Shown here in pieces: positions 1-6,737 of a stretch of DNA of 9,261 nucleotides. Origin of the DNA: Spirochaetia bacterium (GTDB lineage Bacteria; Spirochaetota; Spirochaetia; Treponematales; Breznakiellaceae); contig BNVA01000077.1 in NCBI GenBank assembly GCA_025997755.1, positions 1-9,261 on the forward strand, in the 5' to 3' direction. A program made the position numbers and the translations under genes. The notes beneath the pieces were generated by a model that saw only the letters and a list, made by a program, of their open reading frames with translations, was not told the origin of the DNA and searched no databases. Numbering within the stretch: the stretch's first letter is position 1; each line of letters opens with the position of its first letter.

Positions 1-61
1 TAGTAAATCCCATTCCTTTCCCCCTTGCGTTTTGTCCCGCAGGAAGGATTTTAGTTTTTCT

Positions 62-119
62 ATGGTTAGAATTTTACTTGGCGCATCTGTGCTCCAATGG
101 TTAGATTTAACGTGGCGCA
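62..119. repeat. Imperfect direct repeat upstream of the lolA operon
   Basis: Two copies of a roughly 24-base unit begin at 62 and 97, a period of 35. Both open with ATGGTTAGA, followed by a T/A-rich stretch, and both close with TGGCGCA (79-85 and 113-119). The centre differs by a few substitutions and one base of length. They lie just upstream of the promoter at 130-158, so they could be paired protein-binding sites or a remnant of a longer intergenic repeat. No function is shown by the sequence. Confidence 0.5.
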
Positions 120-129
120 ATTCGAACCC

Positions 130-158
130 TTGAAACGCGGTTTTACCTGTGGTAGACT
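130..158 (+). promoter_or_regulatory. Probable sigma-70 promoter of the lolA operon
   Basis: A -35 box TTGAAA (130-135) is separated by exactly 17 bases from a -10 box TAGACT (153-158), which is preceded by an extended -10 TGG (150-152). Transcription would start near 165, just ahead of the ribosome binding site AAGAGGA (168-174) of the first gene. The -10 lies inside a small palindrome, GTAG-A-CTAC (152-160), which could be a binding site. The call rests on consensus matching only. Confidence 0.6.
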
Positions 159-181
159 ACTGTGTTTAAGAGGAACAATCG

Positions 182-862
182 TTGAACAAGCGCTTTATTA
201 CTATTTTTATTCTGCTTACCATAACAGCGGCGGCGTATACTCAGGAAATTATAACGGCGGAAAAGTACCTTGAGCGGGTATCGGATAAATATGCAACATT
301 TAACGATTACGAGGCGCGTATTGTTATTCGTTCCGGCACGACAGATATGTACGGCACTATAAGCCACCTGCAACCGTCTTTTTTACGCATTGATTTTTCC
401 ACACCGCCGGAACAGGTAATTGTGTTTAACGGCGATATGCTTACCGTTTACCTGCCGGAATTCAAGGCGGCTCTTAACCAAAGCGTTCCAACGGGCAGCC
501 GCAGTTCCGGTGCAAACCTTGCTACATCTCAAGGGCTTTCGTTGATGCGCCGCAATTTTGCCGCATCGTTTATTACCGGCCCCGATCCTGTACCGATTGA
601 CGAAAAATCAAGCGAGAGGGTTGTCCAACTTCGCCTAACGCGGCGTTACGGCTCGGAAGGTTTTCGTGAAATAGTTCTTAGCGTTGATCCCAACAACCTT
701 TTTATACGGCGCATAAAAGCGTTAACGATAGCCGAAGGTACCGTTCAGTTTGATTTTACAAATATAAAAACAAATCAAGGAATTTCAGAAAACCGTTTTA
801 TCTACGATTCACCGGCTTCTGCGAATCTATACAATAATTTTCTTTTTAGAGACACCGAGTAA
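182..862 (+). CDS. lolA: LolA-type outer-membrane lipoprotein carrier protein
   Basis: A 226-residue protein of the LolA family, the periplasmic chaperone that takes lipoproteins from the inner-membrane LolCDE complex to the outer membrane. Residues 1-21 form a typical signal peptide (K3 and R4, then a hydrophobic run, then AAAYTQ), so the mature protein should be periplasmic. The rest has the LolA pattern of short amphipathic beta strands: an early ARIVIRSG strand, PSFLRIDFSTPPEQVIVFNG, and a late strand VQFDFTNIKTNQGI. The start is TTG at 182, preceded by AAGAGGA with 7 bases of spacing; no better in-frame start exists. It is the first gene of a five-gene rightward operon. Lipoprotein-rich spirochaete envelopes make this role plausible. 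A more general LolA-like lipoprotein-sorting protein is the alternative. Confidence 0.8.
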   Translation: MNKRFITIFILLTITAAAYTQEIITAEKYLERVSDKYATFNDYEARIVIRSGTTDMYGTISHLQPSFLRIDFSTPPEQVIVFNGDMLTVYLPEFKAALNQSVPTGSRSSGANLATSQGLSLMRRNFAASFITGPDPVPIDEKSSERVVQLRLTRRYGSEGFREIVLSVDPNNLFIRRIKALTIAEGTVQFDFTNIKTNQGISENRFIYDSPASANLYNNFLFRDTE

Positions 863-877
863 GACAAGGTTATAAAT

Positions 878-1972
878 GTGAAAAGCATAGGCGATAAATT
901 AAGAAGCGGGCGTGAAAGCAAAGCGTGGACTATTGAGGATGTAGCCCGGGAAACAAATATAGCAAAGAAATATTTGACTGCTCTGGAAGAAGAAGATTTT
1001 TCCGCGTTTGCCGCCGAAGCCTATATGCTGGGGTTTTTAAAAAACTACAGCGAGTATCTTGGTTTAGACACAAATGAACTGCTGCGTTTGTACCGAATTT
1101 TAAAAATTCAGGAACAGCCTATTCCTGTAAACGAATTGTTACATTCACCTCCGCAATTTCCAAAAATAATTGCTGTTGTTTCAATCATAATTGTAAGTTT
1201 GGGTCTTGCCGGCGGCGCTGTATATTTTATAATCAATAAATTTAAAGGCGATGTACAGGACGTGAATACGCCGCGTGTCCCTGTTGAATATATTTTTTCG
1301 GATGATTTTTTTGAGAAGCGGTTTTATAAAGATGATTCTATTTTAGTGCCTATAGGAAATAACACTTACAAAATTGTAGTAAGTGTTATTGGTGAAGTTA
1401 TAACAATAACAACACCTGCAAAAAATATAAAACTTGCGCTTAACGATGAGGCGCAAATTGATCTAAACAGCGACGGCAGCAACGAACTTACGATAGTGGC
1501 ATCCGACTATCAAATCGGCAATGCAGATATGGGCGTACAGCTTCGTTTTACAGCCAATAAAACGCCGTATTCCACCGCTGCCGACAGCACGGCAAAGACG
1601 GAGGAGTATGTTCAGGATGTGCCTGTAGAAAAGAGTCAGGTGATTTTTAACTCCGCCAATCCGTATCCGTTCACCCTGCAGATCGTCTTTCAAAGCTACT
1701 GTATGTTCAGGTGGGAGATTTTACGCGAGGCAGGACGCGACGGCAGAAACGAACGCTATTTTATACGGAGCGATGAATTGAATTTACAGGCGCAGAATGG
1801 GGTGCGTTTGTGGGTATCAAATGCTGCGGCGTTAAAAATTGTTGTTTCGGGTGCGGGCAGGACTGTGCCGGTTGAGATAGGAAACGCGGGCGAAGTTGTT
1901 GTAAGCGATATTTACTGGACACGGGACGAAGACGGACGCTACAAACTTATACAAGCACGTCTTGAAATGTAG
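878..1972 (+). CDS. RodZ-like helix-turn-helix membrane protein
   Basis: A 364-residue protein with RodZ architecture. Residues 1-70 are a Xre-type/HTH_25 domain (TIEDVARETNIAKKYLTALEEEDF, shown here only as a landmark around residues 18-41), including the RodZ-typical YMLGFLKNYSEYLGLD at 49-64. Residues 97-119 are one strongly hydrophobic membrane segment, after a proline-rich linker. The remaining 245 residues are extracytoplasmic, and about 250-350 resembles the RodZ C-terminal beta domain (DUF4115). RodZ links MreB filaments to the elongation machinery and sets rod or helical cell width; that role is inferred here. The periplasmic part is longer than the E. coli arrangement suggests, with an extra region around 125-245. 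The start is GTG at 878 with AAGG (866-869) ahead of it, 15 bases after lolA. A 12-base inverted repeat lies inside the gene. Confidence 0.72.
   Translation: MKSIGDKLRSGRESKAWTIEDVARETNIAKKYLTALEEEDFSAFAAEAYMLGFLKNYSEYLGLDTNELLRLYRILKIQEQPIPVNELLHSPPQFPKIIAVVSIIIVSLGLAGGAVYFIINKFKGDVQDVNTPRVPVEYIFSDDFFEKRFYKDDSILVPIGNNTYKIVVSVIGEVITITTPAKNIKLALNDEAQIDLNSDGSNELTIVASDYQIGNADMGVQLRFTANKTPYSTAADSTAKTEEYVQDVPVEKSQVIFNSANPYPFTLQIVFQSYCMFRWEILREAGRDGRNERYFIRSDELNLQAQNGVRLWVSNAAALKIVVSGAGRTVPVEIGNAGEVVVSDIYWTRDEDGRYKLIQARLEM
1358..1390 (+). repeat. Perfect 12-bp inverted repeat within the rodZ-like gene
   Basis: AATAACACTTAC (1358-1369) is exactly complementary to GTAAGTGTTATT (1379-1390) across a 9-base loop. 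In mRNA this would be a stable hairpin with no mismatch. It is in frame inside coding sequence (around GNNTYKIVVSVIGE) and is not followed by a T-run, so it is not a standard terminator. Confidence 0.75.
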
Positions 1973-1978
1973 GCGGAG

Positions 1979-3292
1979 TTGAGCTTTCATTATTATCTTG
2001 AACAATTAGGCTGTGCTAAAAATCAGGTAGACGGCGAATTAATGCTTTCCTGTCTTGACGGCGCAGGGTGGATTAGGCAGCTGCAGCCCGAAGACGCCGA
2101 TTTGCTTATCGTAAATTCCTGCGCTTTTATAGAATCCGCAAAACTGGAATCTATTAACACGATGCTTACTTTTAGAAAAAGATTCCCGCAAAAAAAAATA
2201 ATTCTTTCGGGCTGCCTTGCCCAGCGTTATGCGTCAGAACTTTCAAAATCAATGCCCGAAGCCGACGCCTTTTTAGGCGTTGACGATATAACAAAAATAC
2301 ATGAACTGGCACATTCGCTGTTCAAAGATTCTCCTGTAAACGCAGCCCGCAATTCGGAAAACAACTATGGCGGGCGTCCGCTGCTCTCGCTGCCCGGACA
2401 GGCTTATATAAAAATCGCGGAAGGCTGTAATAACCATTGTTCATTTTGCGCTATTCCTTCCATACGGGGAAGGCTGCGCAGCCGTTCCATTGACGATATT
2501 TACAGTGAATTTAACGATCTTGTTTTTAGGGGAATAAAAGAGATTTGTTTTGTAGCTCAAGACCTTGCTTCCTACGGAGTTGATATTGCCGGTAAATGTT
2601 TGTTAGACGATCTGTTATGTGCCATATCAAATATAAAAGGTGATTTTTGGATTAGGCTTCTATACCTGCACCCCGATCATTTTCCGCTTTCAATCTTAAA
2701 TACAATTAAAAAAGACAGCCGTATTCTGCCTTATTTTGATATTCCTTTTCAACACGCCTCACAGCCGGTGTTATACGCAATGAACCGCAGCGGCACTGCC
2801 GCTATATACTTGGAGCTTGTTAAAGCTATACGTGCGGCTATGCCGGACTCATTTATACGTTCAACGTTTCTTACAGGATTTCCCGGAGAGACCGATGCCG
2901 ATTTCAACGCCCTGCTTGCCTTTCAAAAGGCGGCGCAGATTGATTGGCTTGGGGTTTTTACATATTCACGGGAAGAGGAAACGTCCGCTTTTGATATGAA
3001 AGGACGTGTTTCAAAAAAAACAGCCGCTCTTAGAAAATCGACCCTTGAAGAAAAACAGATTTCCATTACGGAAAAACGGCTTGAACGCCTTGTGGGACGG
3101 CATCTGACCGCACTTGTAGAGGAAGTAGTTGATGAAGAAGAAGGTTTGTATTTGGGAAGACTCTACTGCCAAGCACCGGAAGTTGACGGGGCGGCGGTTA
3201 TAGAAAGCGGTAAAAAACTAGAGCCGGGCAGTTTTGTTCAGGGGAAAATAACCGGCAGGGCGGGTTTTGACCTGCGTGTTGATCTTTTTTAA
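1979..3292 (+). CDS. rimO: Ribosomal protein S12 methylthiotransferase RimO
   Basis: A 437-residue radical-SAM methylthiotransferase that adds a methylthio group to the conserved aspartate of ribosomal protein S12. The N-terminal UPF0004 domain carries the three cysteines of the auxiliary Fe-S cluster at C12 (LGCAKNQVD), C48 (VNSCAF) and C79 (SGCLAQRY). The radical-SAM motif CxxxCxxC is C150, C154, C157, followed by AIPSIRGR. LGCAKNQVD and the IPSIRGR variant favour RimO over MiaB. A TRAM domain occupies about 372-437 and the length is normal. The TTG start at 1979 is the only one available before the conserved motif: it lies 6 bases after the stop of the rodZ-like gene, in the same frame, and the purine-rich AGGCGGAG (1971-1978) abuts it. 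Translation probably depends on coupling to the upstream gene. Confidence 0.93.
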   Translation: MSFHYYLEQLGCAKNQVDGELMLSCLDGAGWIRQLQPEDADLLIVNSCAFIESAKLESINTMLTFRKRFPQKKIILSGCLAQRYASELSKSMPEADAFLGVDDITKIHELAHSLFKDSPVNAARNSENNYGGRPLLSLPGQAYIKIAEGCNNHCSFCAIPSIRGRLRSRSIDDIYSEFNDLVFRGIKEICFVAQDLASYGVDIAGKCLLDDLLCAISNIKGDFWIRLLYLHPDHFPLSILNTIKKDSRILPYFDIPFQHASQPVLYAMNRSGTAAIYLELVKAIRAAMPDSFIRSTFLTGFPGETDADFNALLAFQKAAQIDWLGVFTYSREEETSAFDMKGRVSKKTAALRKSTLEEKQISITEKRLERLVGRHLTALVEEVVDEEEGLYLGRLYCQAPEVDGAAVIESGKKLEPGSFVQGKITGRAGFDLRVDLF

Positions 3293-3321
3293 ACATTTTG
3301 ATATTGTCCTTATGATAGCTT

Positions 3322-4026
3322 ATGACTGTTGTTATTTCGCTTGGCGGCTCAATAGTTGCGCCCTCCAATGTTGATGAAAAATACTTATCCGATTTTTTTT
3401 TGATGAGCGAAAAATTATTGAACGATGATCAAGACCTGCGTTTTGTTTTTGTTGTCGGCGGCGGCGGACCTGCAAGAAGCTGGCAAAATTCATATAGATC
3501 GATAATCAATACCGTTAGGCGTAATCCAGATAACGCAGATGACAATGCCGACTGGATTGGCATTATGGCTACGCGGCTTAACGCACAACTTGTTAAAGCC
3601 GTGTTTGCAGACTACTGCGTAGAGGATGTTATTATAGACCCTACACAAAAGCGTGAGTTTAAGGGGCGTGTTCTTGCAGCGGCAGGCTGGAAGCCCGGCT
3701 TTTCGTCCGATAATGACGCCGTGCTTCTTGCAATAAATTTTAACGCAAAAACAGTTATCAATTTGTCAAACATAGAAAAAGTTTACACGGCAGATCCAAA
3801 AATTGATCCCGCCGCAAAACCAATAGACAATATATCGTGGAAAGACTTCCGCGCTCTTGTCGGAAGCGAATGGGAGCCGGGAAAAAATGTTCCCTTCGAT
3901 CCTGTTGCAAGCCGTCATGCTGAAGAAGCCGGATTAAAAGTTATCTGCGCATCCGGCAAAAATTTGAAAAATTTAGAGAACATCATTTTGAATAGAACAT
4001 TTACAGGTACAGTAATCGGCGGATAA
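3322..4026 (+). CDS. pyrH: UMP kinase, archaeal-type
   Basis: A 234-residue amino-acid-kinase-family protein, assigned as uridylate kinase (UMP + ATP to UDP + ADP), a step of pyrimidine nucleotide synthesis in the cytosol. Landmarks are the N-terminal ISLGGS (5-10), the glycine-rich VVGGGGPAR (44-52), DWIGIMATRLNAQL in the middle, GFSSDNDAVLLA, and NLSNIEKVYTADPKIDP, which matches the late nucleotide-binding motif of this fold. The short length and these motifs fit the archaeal/spirochaetal UMP kinase subfamily better than the standard bacterial PyrH. The ATG at 3322 has only a weak upstream ribosome binding site and follows rimO by 29 bases. The MFS gene follows after 2 bases. Another small amino-acid kinase is a less likely alternative. 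Confidence 0.82.
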   Translation: MTVVISLGGSIVAPSNVDEKYLSDFFLMSEKLLNDDQDLRFVFVVGGGGPARSWQNSYRSIINTVRRNPDNADDNADWIGIMATRLNAQLVKAVFADYCVEDVIIDPTQKREFKGRVLAAAGWKPGFSSDNDAVLLAINFNAKTVINLSNIEKVYTADPKIDPAAKPIDNISWKDFRALVGSEWEPGKNVPFDPVASRHAEEAGLKVICASGKNLKNLENIILNRTFTGTVIGG

Positions 4027-4028
4027 TT

Positions 4029-5213
4029 ATGTATTGGTCGCTCGCGTTCATTTCAACGTTTGCCGTTTACGGCATACTATCGCCGTATATTTCCGTGTTA
4101 ATACGCGGCTATGGCTGGAGCCATACCGTTGTAGGCATGGTCCTTGCGGTATGTGAAGGTGCGGCGATAATAAGCCCGTTCATTACCGGTTACTTTGCGG
4201 ACAAACTTGGACGCTATAGGCCTGTTATTCTTTTAAGTCTTGCTATGACCTTTGTGTGCGGCGCAGGACTTTTCTTTTCAAAAAATCTTGTGTTATGCGC
4301 AATTTTGATACCGGTTTTAGCTTTTGGCTACAGATCGCTGCAGCCTTTAATGGATGCGGTTTCTACCATCAATCTTGGAAAAGACGGAAACTACGGCAAG
4401 TATCGTACTGTGGGTTCTATTATATTTTTTAGTCTTGTAATATTTTTTCAAACAACTACAATTTTTCGTCCTAATACACCTAAAAATATCGCGTTTTGGA
4501 TTTCTGCTATTTCTTTTGTTTCTACTGCTATTTTATTTTTTATTCCGGTATCCTATTTTACAAACAACAAAGTTTCCGCAAATCAAAGTAAGGCAGAAAT
4601 AACAAAAAATAATTCTGTTTCCGTTAAACACGGCGCGTTTAGAAAACTTTGGTCGCCGTTGTTTATTTTGGGGTTTGCAATAATTTTTATTAACCGCCTT
4701 GCAATGAGTCCTGTGCAGGGTTTTATTTCTCTTTATGCTATTGAAGACCTTAATTGGGATGCCGTAGGTCTTATGTGGGCGCTGTCGAGCGGCTCGGAGA
4801 TACCTTTTATATTTTTATCCAAGCGTATAATAAAACGCTTTGGCGCACTGCCGCTGATTGCTTTTTCTACAGCGGCTGTTGGTGTCCGGCTGTTGATATA
4901 CGTGGTTTTTCCGTTTAAAGCGGGAGTTATCGCCGCACAATGTATGCATTCCTTGTGTTACGGCATTTTTCATCCGGCGGCGGTTGCGTTTATTTCGCAG
5001 TGCGTACCGCCTGAGCAAAGAGCTTTGGGGATGTCTTTATACCTTTCACTTGGGACAGGCGTACCCACCCTGATCGGTAACTTTATAGGCGGTTTTATAG
5101 TCGAAACCTACGGCTTCCGTATGCTGTTCGGCATCTTCGCGGCGCTTGCACTGCCCGGACTTATTCTGTACTTCTCCACCCGGCGTTTTATGCGCAACGA
5201 GTATACCAATTAA
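4029..5213 (+). CDS. MFS transporter, substrate unknown
   Basis: A 394-residue polytopic membrane protein with about twelve hydrophobic segments, in two halves separated by a polar loop near residues 178-205. The signature between the second and third segments is GYFADKLGR (54-62), matching the major-facilitator motif GxxxDxxGR. The N-terminus (YGILSPYISVLIRGYGWSHTVVG) resembles the MFS_1-like group that includes PPP-type permeases and relatives of LacY and nucleoside symporters. It starts 2 bases after the pyrH stop, and its ribosome binding site GGCGGA (about 4018-4023) lies in the end of pyrH, so the two are probably translationally coupled. The coupling makes a nucleoside or nucleobase substrate tempting, but nothing in the sequence proves it. 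Confidence 0.8.
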   Translation: MYWSLAFISTFAVYGILSPYISVLIRGYGWSHTVVGMVLAVCEGAAIISPFITGYFADKLGRYRPVILLSLAMTFVCGAGLFFSKNLVLCAILIPVLAFGYRSLQPLMDAVSTINLGKDGNYGKYRTVGSIIFFSLVIFFQTTTIFRPNTPKNIAFWISAISFVSTAILFFIPVSYFTNNKVSANQSKAEITKNNSVSVKHGAFRKLWSPLFILGFAIIFINRLAMSPVQGFISLYAIEDLNWDAVGLMWALSSGSEIPFIFLSKRIIKRFGALPLIAFSTAAVGVRLLIYVVFPFKAGVIAAQCMHSLCYGIFHPAAVAFISQCVPPEQRALGMSLYLSLGTGVPTLIGNFIGGFIVETYGFRMLFGIFAALALPGLILYFSTRRFMRNEYTN

Positions 5214-5220
5214 AATGCCT

Positions 5221-5250
5221 CTAAAAACTTGACAAAGCCAGTTTTTTTCT
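5221..5250 (+). terminator. Weak AT-rich terminator candidate after the MFS gene
   Basis: AAAAAC (5223-5228) can pair with GTTTTT (5241-5246), and a T7 tract runs from 5242 to 5248, 8 bases after the MFS stop. The stem is AT-rich and consumes most of the T-run, so it is a weak candidate. Confidence 0.25.
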
Positions 5251-5291
5251 AGCCTTTCTAAATACTCCTTTGGAAAATAACGAAACAATGC

Positions 5292-5336
5292 GGGGGTAGG
5301 GCGCAACCGTGTGCGCCCGTAGGGGGCTTTCCCCCT
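5292..5336. repeat. GC-rich double hairpin in a convergent intergenic gap (REP-like or terminator)
   Basis: Two adjacent perfect stems occur between convergent genes. GGGCGCA (5299-5305) pairs with TGCGCCC (5312-5318) over a 6-base loop, and AGGGGG (5321-5326) pairs with CCCCCT (5331-5336) over CTTT. An extra GGGGG at 5292-5296 could pair with CCCCC instead, giving an alternative fold. Neither side has an immediate T-run. The block ends 5 bases from the stop of the HD gene. It fits a REP-type palindromic element or a non-canonical bidirectional transcript end. Confidence 0.6.
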
Positions 5337-5341
5337 TACTA

Positions 5342-5902
5342 TCACATACCTTCTACAGTCCGCATTGCAAGAATTGTCTTTTCTATAAGTTTGTCCAATT
5401 CCCAGCCGAGCATAAGCGCGCCTTTTGTAATAACATCGCGCGAACAACCGGCGGCAAAGGCGGGCGTTTTAAACTTTTTCTTAACGGACTTTACTTCTAT
5501 GTCGGATACGCTTTTTGAAGGGCGCATAATTGCCGCAGCCCAAATTAAGCCGGTAAGCTCATCGGCGGCATACAAAACTTTTTCCATTTCATGTTCCGGT
5601 TTTATATCTACAGTTAGTTCATACCCGTGGCTGCAAACCGCGTGAATCAAATCCTCGTCCGCCCCTCCTTCCCGCAGAAGTATTGGCGCTTTTAGGCAGT
5701 GTTCATTTGGGTACAGTTCAAAATCAATATCATGGAGCAGTCCCACATTACCCCAAAAATCCTTTTCCTGCGCATAACCTAAATCTTCGGCAAACCACTT
5801 CATTACACCCTCAACAGTAAGCGCGTGTTGAATGTGAAAAGCGTCCTTGTTGTATTTTGTCAAAAGCTCCCACGCACTATCGCGGGTAATTGTATTTTTC
5901 AT
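5342..5902 (-). CDS. HD-domain metal-dependent phosphohydrolase family protein
   Basis: A 186-residue soluble HD-superfamily protein. The likely metal ligands are H26 (HIQHALTVE), H57 and D58 (GLLHDIDFE), H92 (CSHGYE) and D114 (AADELTG). A conserved tail motif, MRPSKSVSDIEVKSVKKKFK, follows. This layout matches a widespread family annotated as HDIG-domain hydrolase, often in clostridia and spirochaetes, whose substrate is not established; nucleotide or phosphoester hydrolysis is the general expectation. I chose the ATG at 5902 because AGGAG (5913-5917 on this strand) lies 10 bases upstream and the HD-family alignment begins there. A longer frame reaching 6001 would overlap the divergent Fic gene and has no such support. 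The stop TGA is followed in frame by TAG and TAA. The gene is divergent to fic with a 48-base spacer containing an A8 tract. Confidence 0.78.
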   Translation of the reverse strand: MKNTITRDSAWELLTKYNKDAFHIQHALTVEGVMKWFAEDLGYAQEKDFWGNVGLLHDIDFELYPNEHCLKAPILLREGGADEDLIHAVCSHGYELTVDIKPEHEMEKVLYAADELTGLIWAAAIMRPSKSVSDIEVKSVKKKFKTPAFAAGCSRDVITKGALMLGWELDKLIEKTILAMRTVEGM

Positions 5903-5950
5903 TTTTTGGCTGCTCCTTTTCCATAAAAAAAATTTACCGCATAATAAGGC

Positions 5951-6685
5951 ATGGTAGCAAGAGATTTGCTGGGCAGGCTGCGGGAAGAAAAAGCCATGCA
6001 CTTAAAGGGCGGGCTGTATCATCAGACGCAGATAAAATTATGCTATAACTCTAACCGCATAGAGGGCAGCCGCTTATCGGAAGAACAGACCCGTTATATC
6101 TTTGAAACCAACACCTTGAATGTTGAAGAAAACGGTTGTGCCAATGTGGATGATATTATCGAAACGGTTAATCACTTTACCTGTTTTGACTATATGCTGG
6201 GTGTTGCGGATGCAGCCCTGTCGGAAAAAATCATTAAGGAATTTCACCGGATTCTTAAAAGCAATACCTCTGATCAAAAAAAAGAATGGTTTAAGATTGG
6301 TGATTATAAAATTAAACCCAATATGGTTGGCGATACCGAAACCACACCGCCTTCCAAAGTATCAAAAGCGATGGCTGATTTAATAGCCGTTTATAATAAT
6401 TATGATGCAAAGAACCCGCCCGTATTTGAAGGCATAGCGGCTTTTCATTATAAATTTGAAACTATACATCCATTTCAGGACGGCAATGGCCGTGTGGGGC
6501 GGATGATTATGTTTAAGGAATGTCTTAAACACGGCGTTATGCCGTTTATTATTGATGACGAACATAAAATGTTTTACTACCGGGGCTTAAAGGAATTTCC
6601 CCATATTCAAGGGTATTTGCTTGACACTTGCCGTTCCGCACAAGATTTTTACGCCAAACTAGTACAGTATTTTGATGGAGAATAG
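5951..6685 (+). CDS. Fic-family protein, probable AMP-transferase with N-terminal autoinhibition
   Basis: A 244-residue Fic-domain protein. The catalytic motif HPFQDGNGRVGR (173-184) is the intact HPFx[D/E]GNGRxxR signature, so H173 should be the active base for transferring AMP (or another nucleotide phosphate) to a protein hydroxyl. A class II inhibitory motif, [S/T]xxxE[G/N], is visible as SNRIEG (34-39). E38 would clash with the ATP gamma-phosphate and hold the enzyme inactive until it is displaced. The flap region GDTETTPP (127-134) precedes the catalytic helix. Target and trigger are unknown, and no antitoxin gene is adjacent, as expected for a self-inhibited form. The start at 5951 is the first ATG after an in-frame stop and gives an N-terminus typical of relatives. 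ATG 5996, with GGAAG upstream, is an alternative. Confidence 0.85.
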   Translation: MVARDLLGRLREEKAMHLKGGLYHQTQIKLCYNSNRIEGSRLSEEQTRYIFETNTLNVEENGCANVDDIIETVNHFTCFDYMLGVADAALSEKIIKEFHRILKSNTSDQKKEWFKIGDYKIKPNMVGDTETTPPSKVSKAMADLIAVYNNYDAKNPPVFEGIAAFHYKFETIHPFQDGNGRVGRMIMFKECLKHGVMPFIIDDEHKMFYYRGLKEFPHIQGYLLDTCRSAQDFYAKLVQYFDGE

Positions 6686-6696
6686 AGTTGATAAAG

Positions 6697-6737
6697 ACAC
6701 AAATAAACCGCCGCGTTAATGTTGTGTGAATTTTTTT
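6697..6737 (+). terminator. Probable rho-independent terminator for fic
   Basis: ACACAA (6697-6702) pairs with TTGTGT (6722-6727). Inside it, ATAAAC (6703-6708) pairs with GTTAAT (6715-6720) with one A-A mismatch and a bulged G, leaving the loop CGCCGC. Three bases later comes a T7 run (6731-6737). It begins 11 bases after the fic stop and overlaps the 3' end of the convergent prs gene. The stem is AT-rich, hence moderate confidence. Confidence 0.45.

Noticed and set aside
24..59. Hairpin CTTGCG/CGCAGG followed by a T-rich stretch, as a terminator of an upstream gene
   Set aside because: Only six pairs including one wobble, an 8-base loop, and the T-run is 10 bases away; the upstream gene is not in the window.
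80..130. tRNA-like string (GGTTAGA and TTCGAACCC) upstream of lolA
   Set aside because: The parts resemble D-arm and T-arm fragments, but no T-stem or acceptor stem pairs on either strand.
3298..3321. Internal promoter before pyrH (TTGATA and TATGAT)
   Set aside because: The two boxes are only 7 bases apart, too close to work together.
5229..5264. TTGACA at 5229 as a promoter
   Set aside because: No acceptable -10 box at 16-18 bases and no rightward gene follows.
5046..5447. 133-codon leftward frame across the MFS end and intergenic gap
   Set aside because: It is antisense to MFS codons and runs through the palindromic element; basic composition and no recognisable domain.
5903..6001. Longer N-terminus for the HD protein starting at 6001
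   Set aside because: It would overlap the divergent Fic gene, lacks family similarity, and the start at 5902 has a good AGGAG site.
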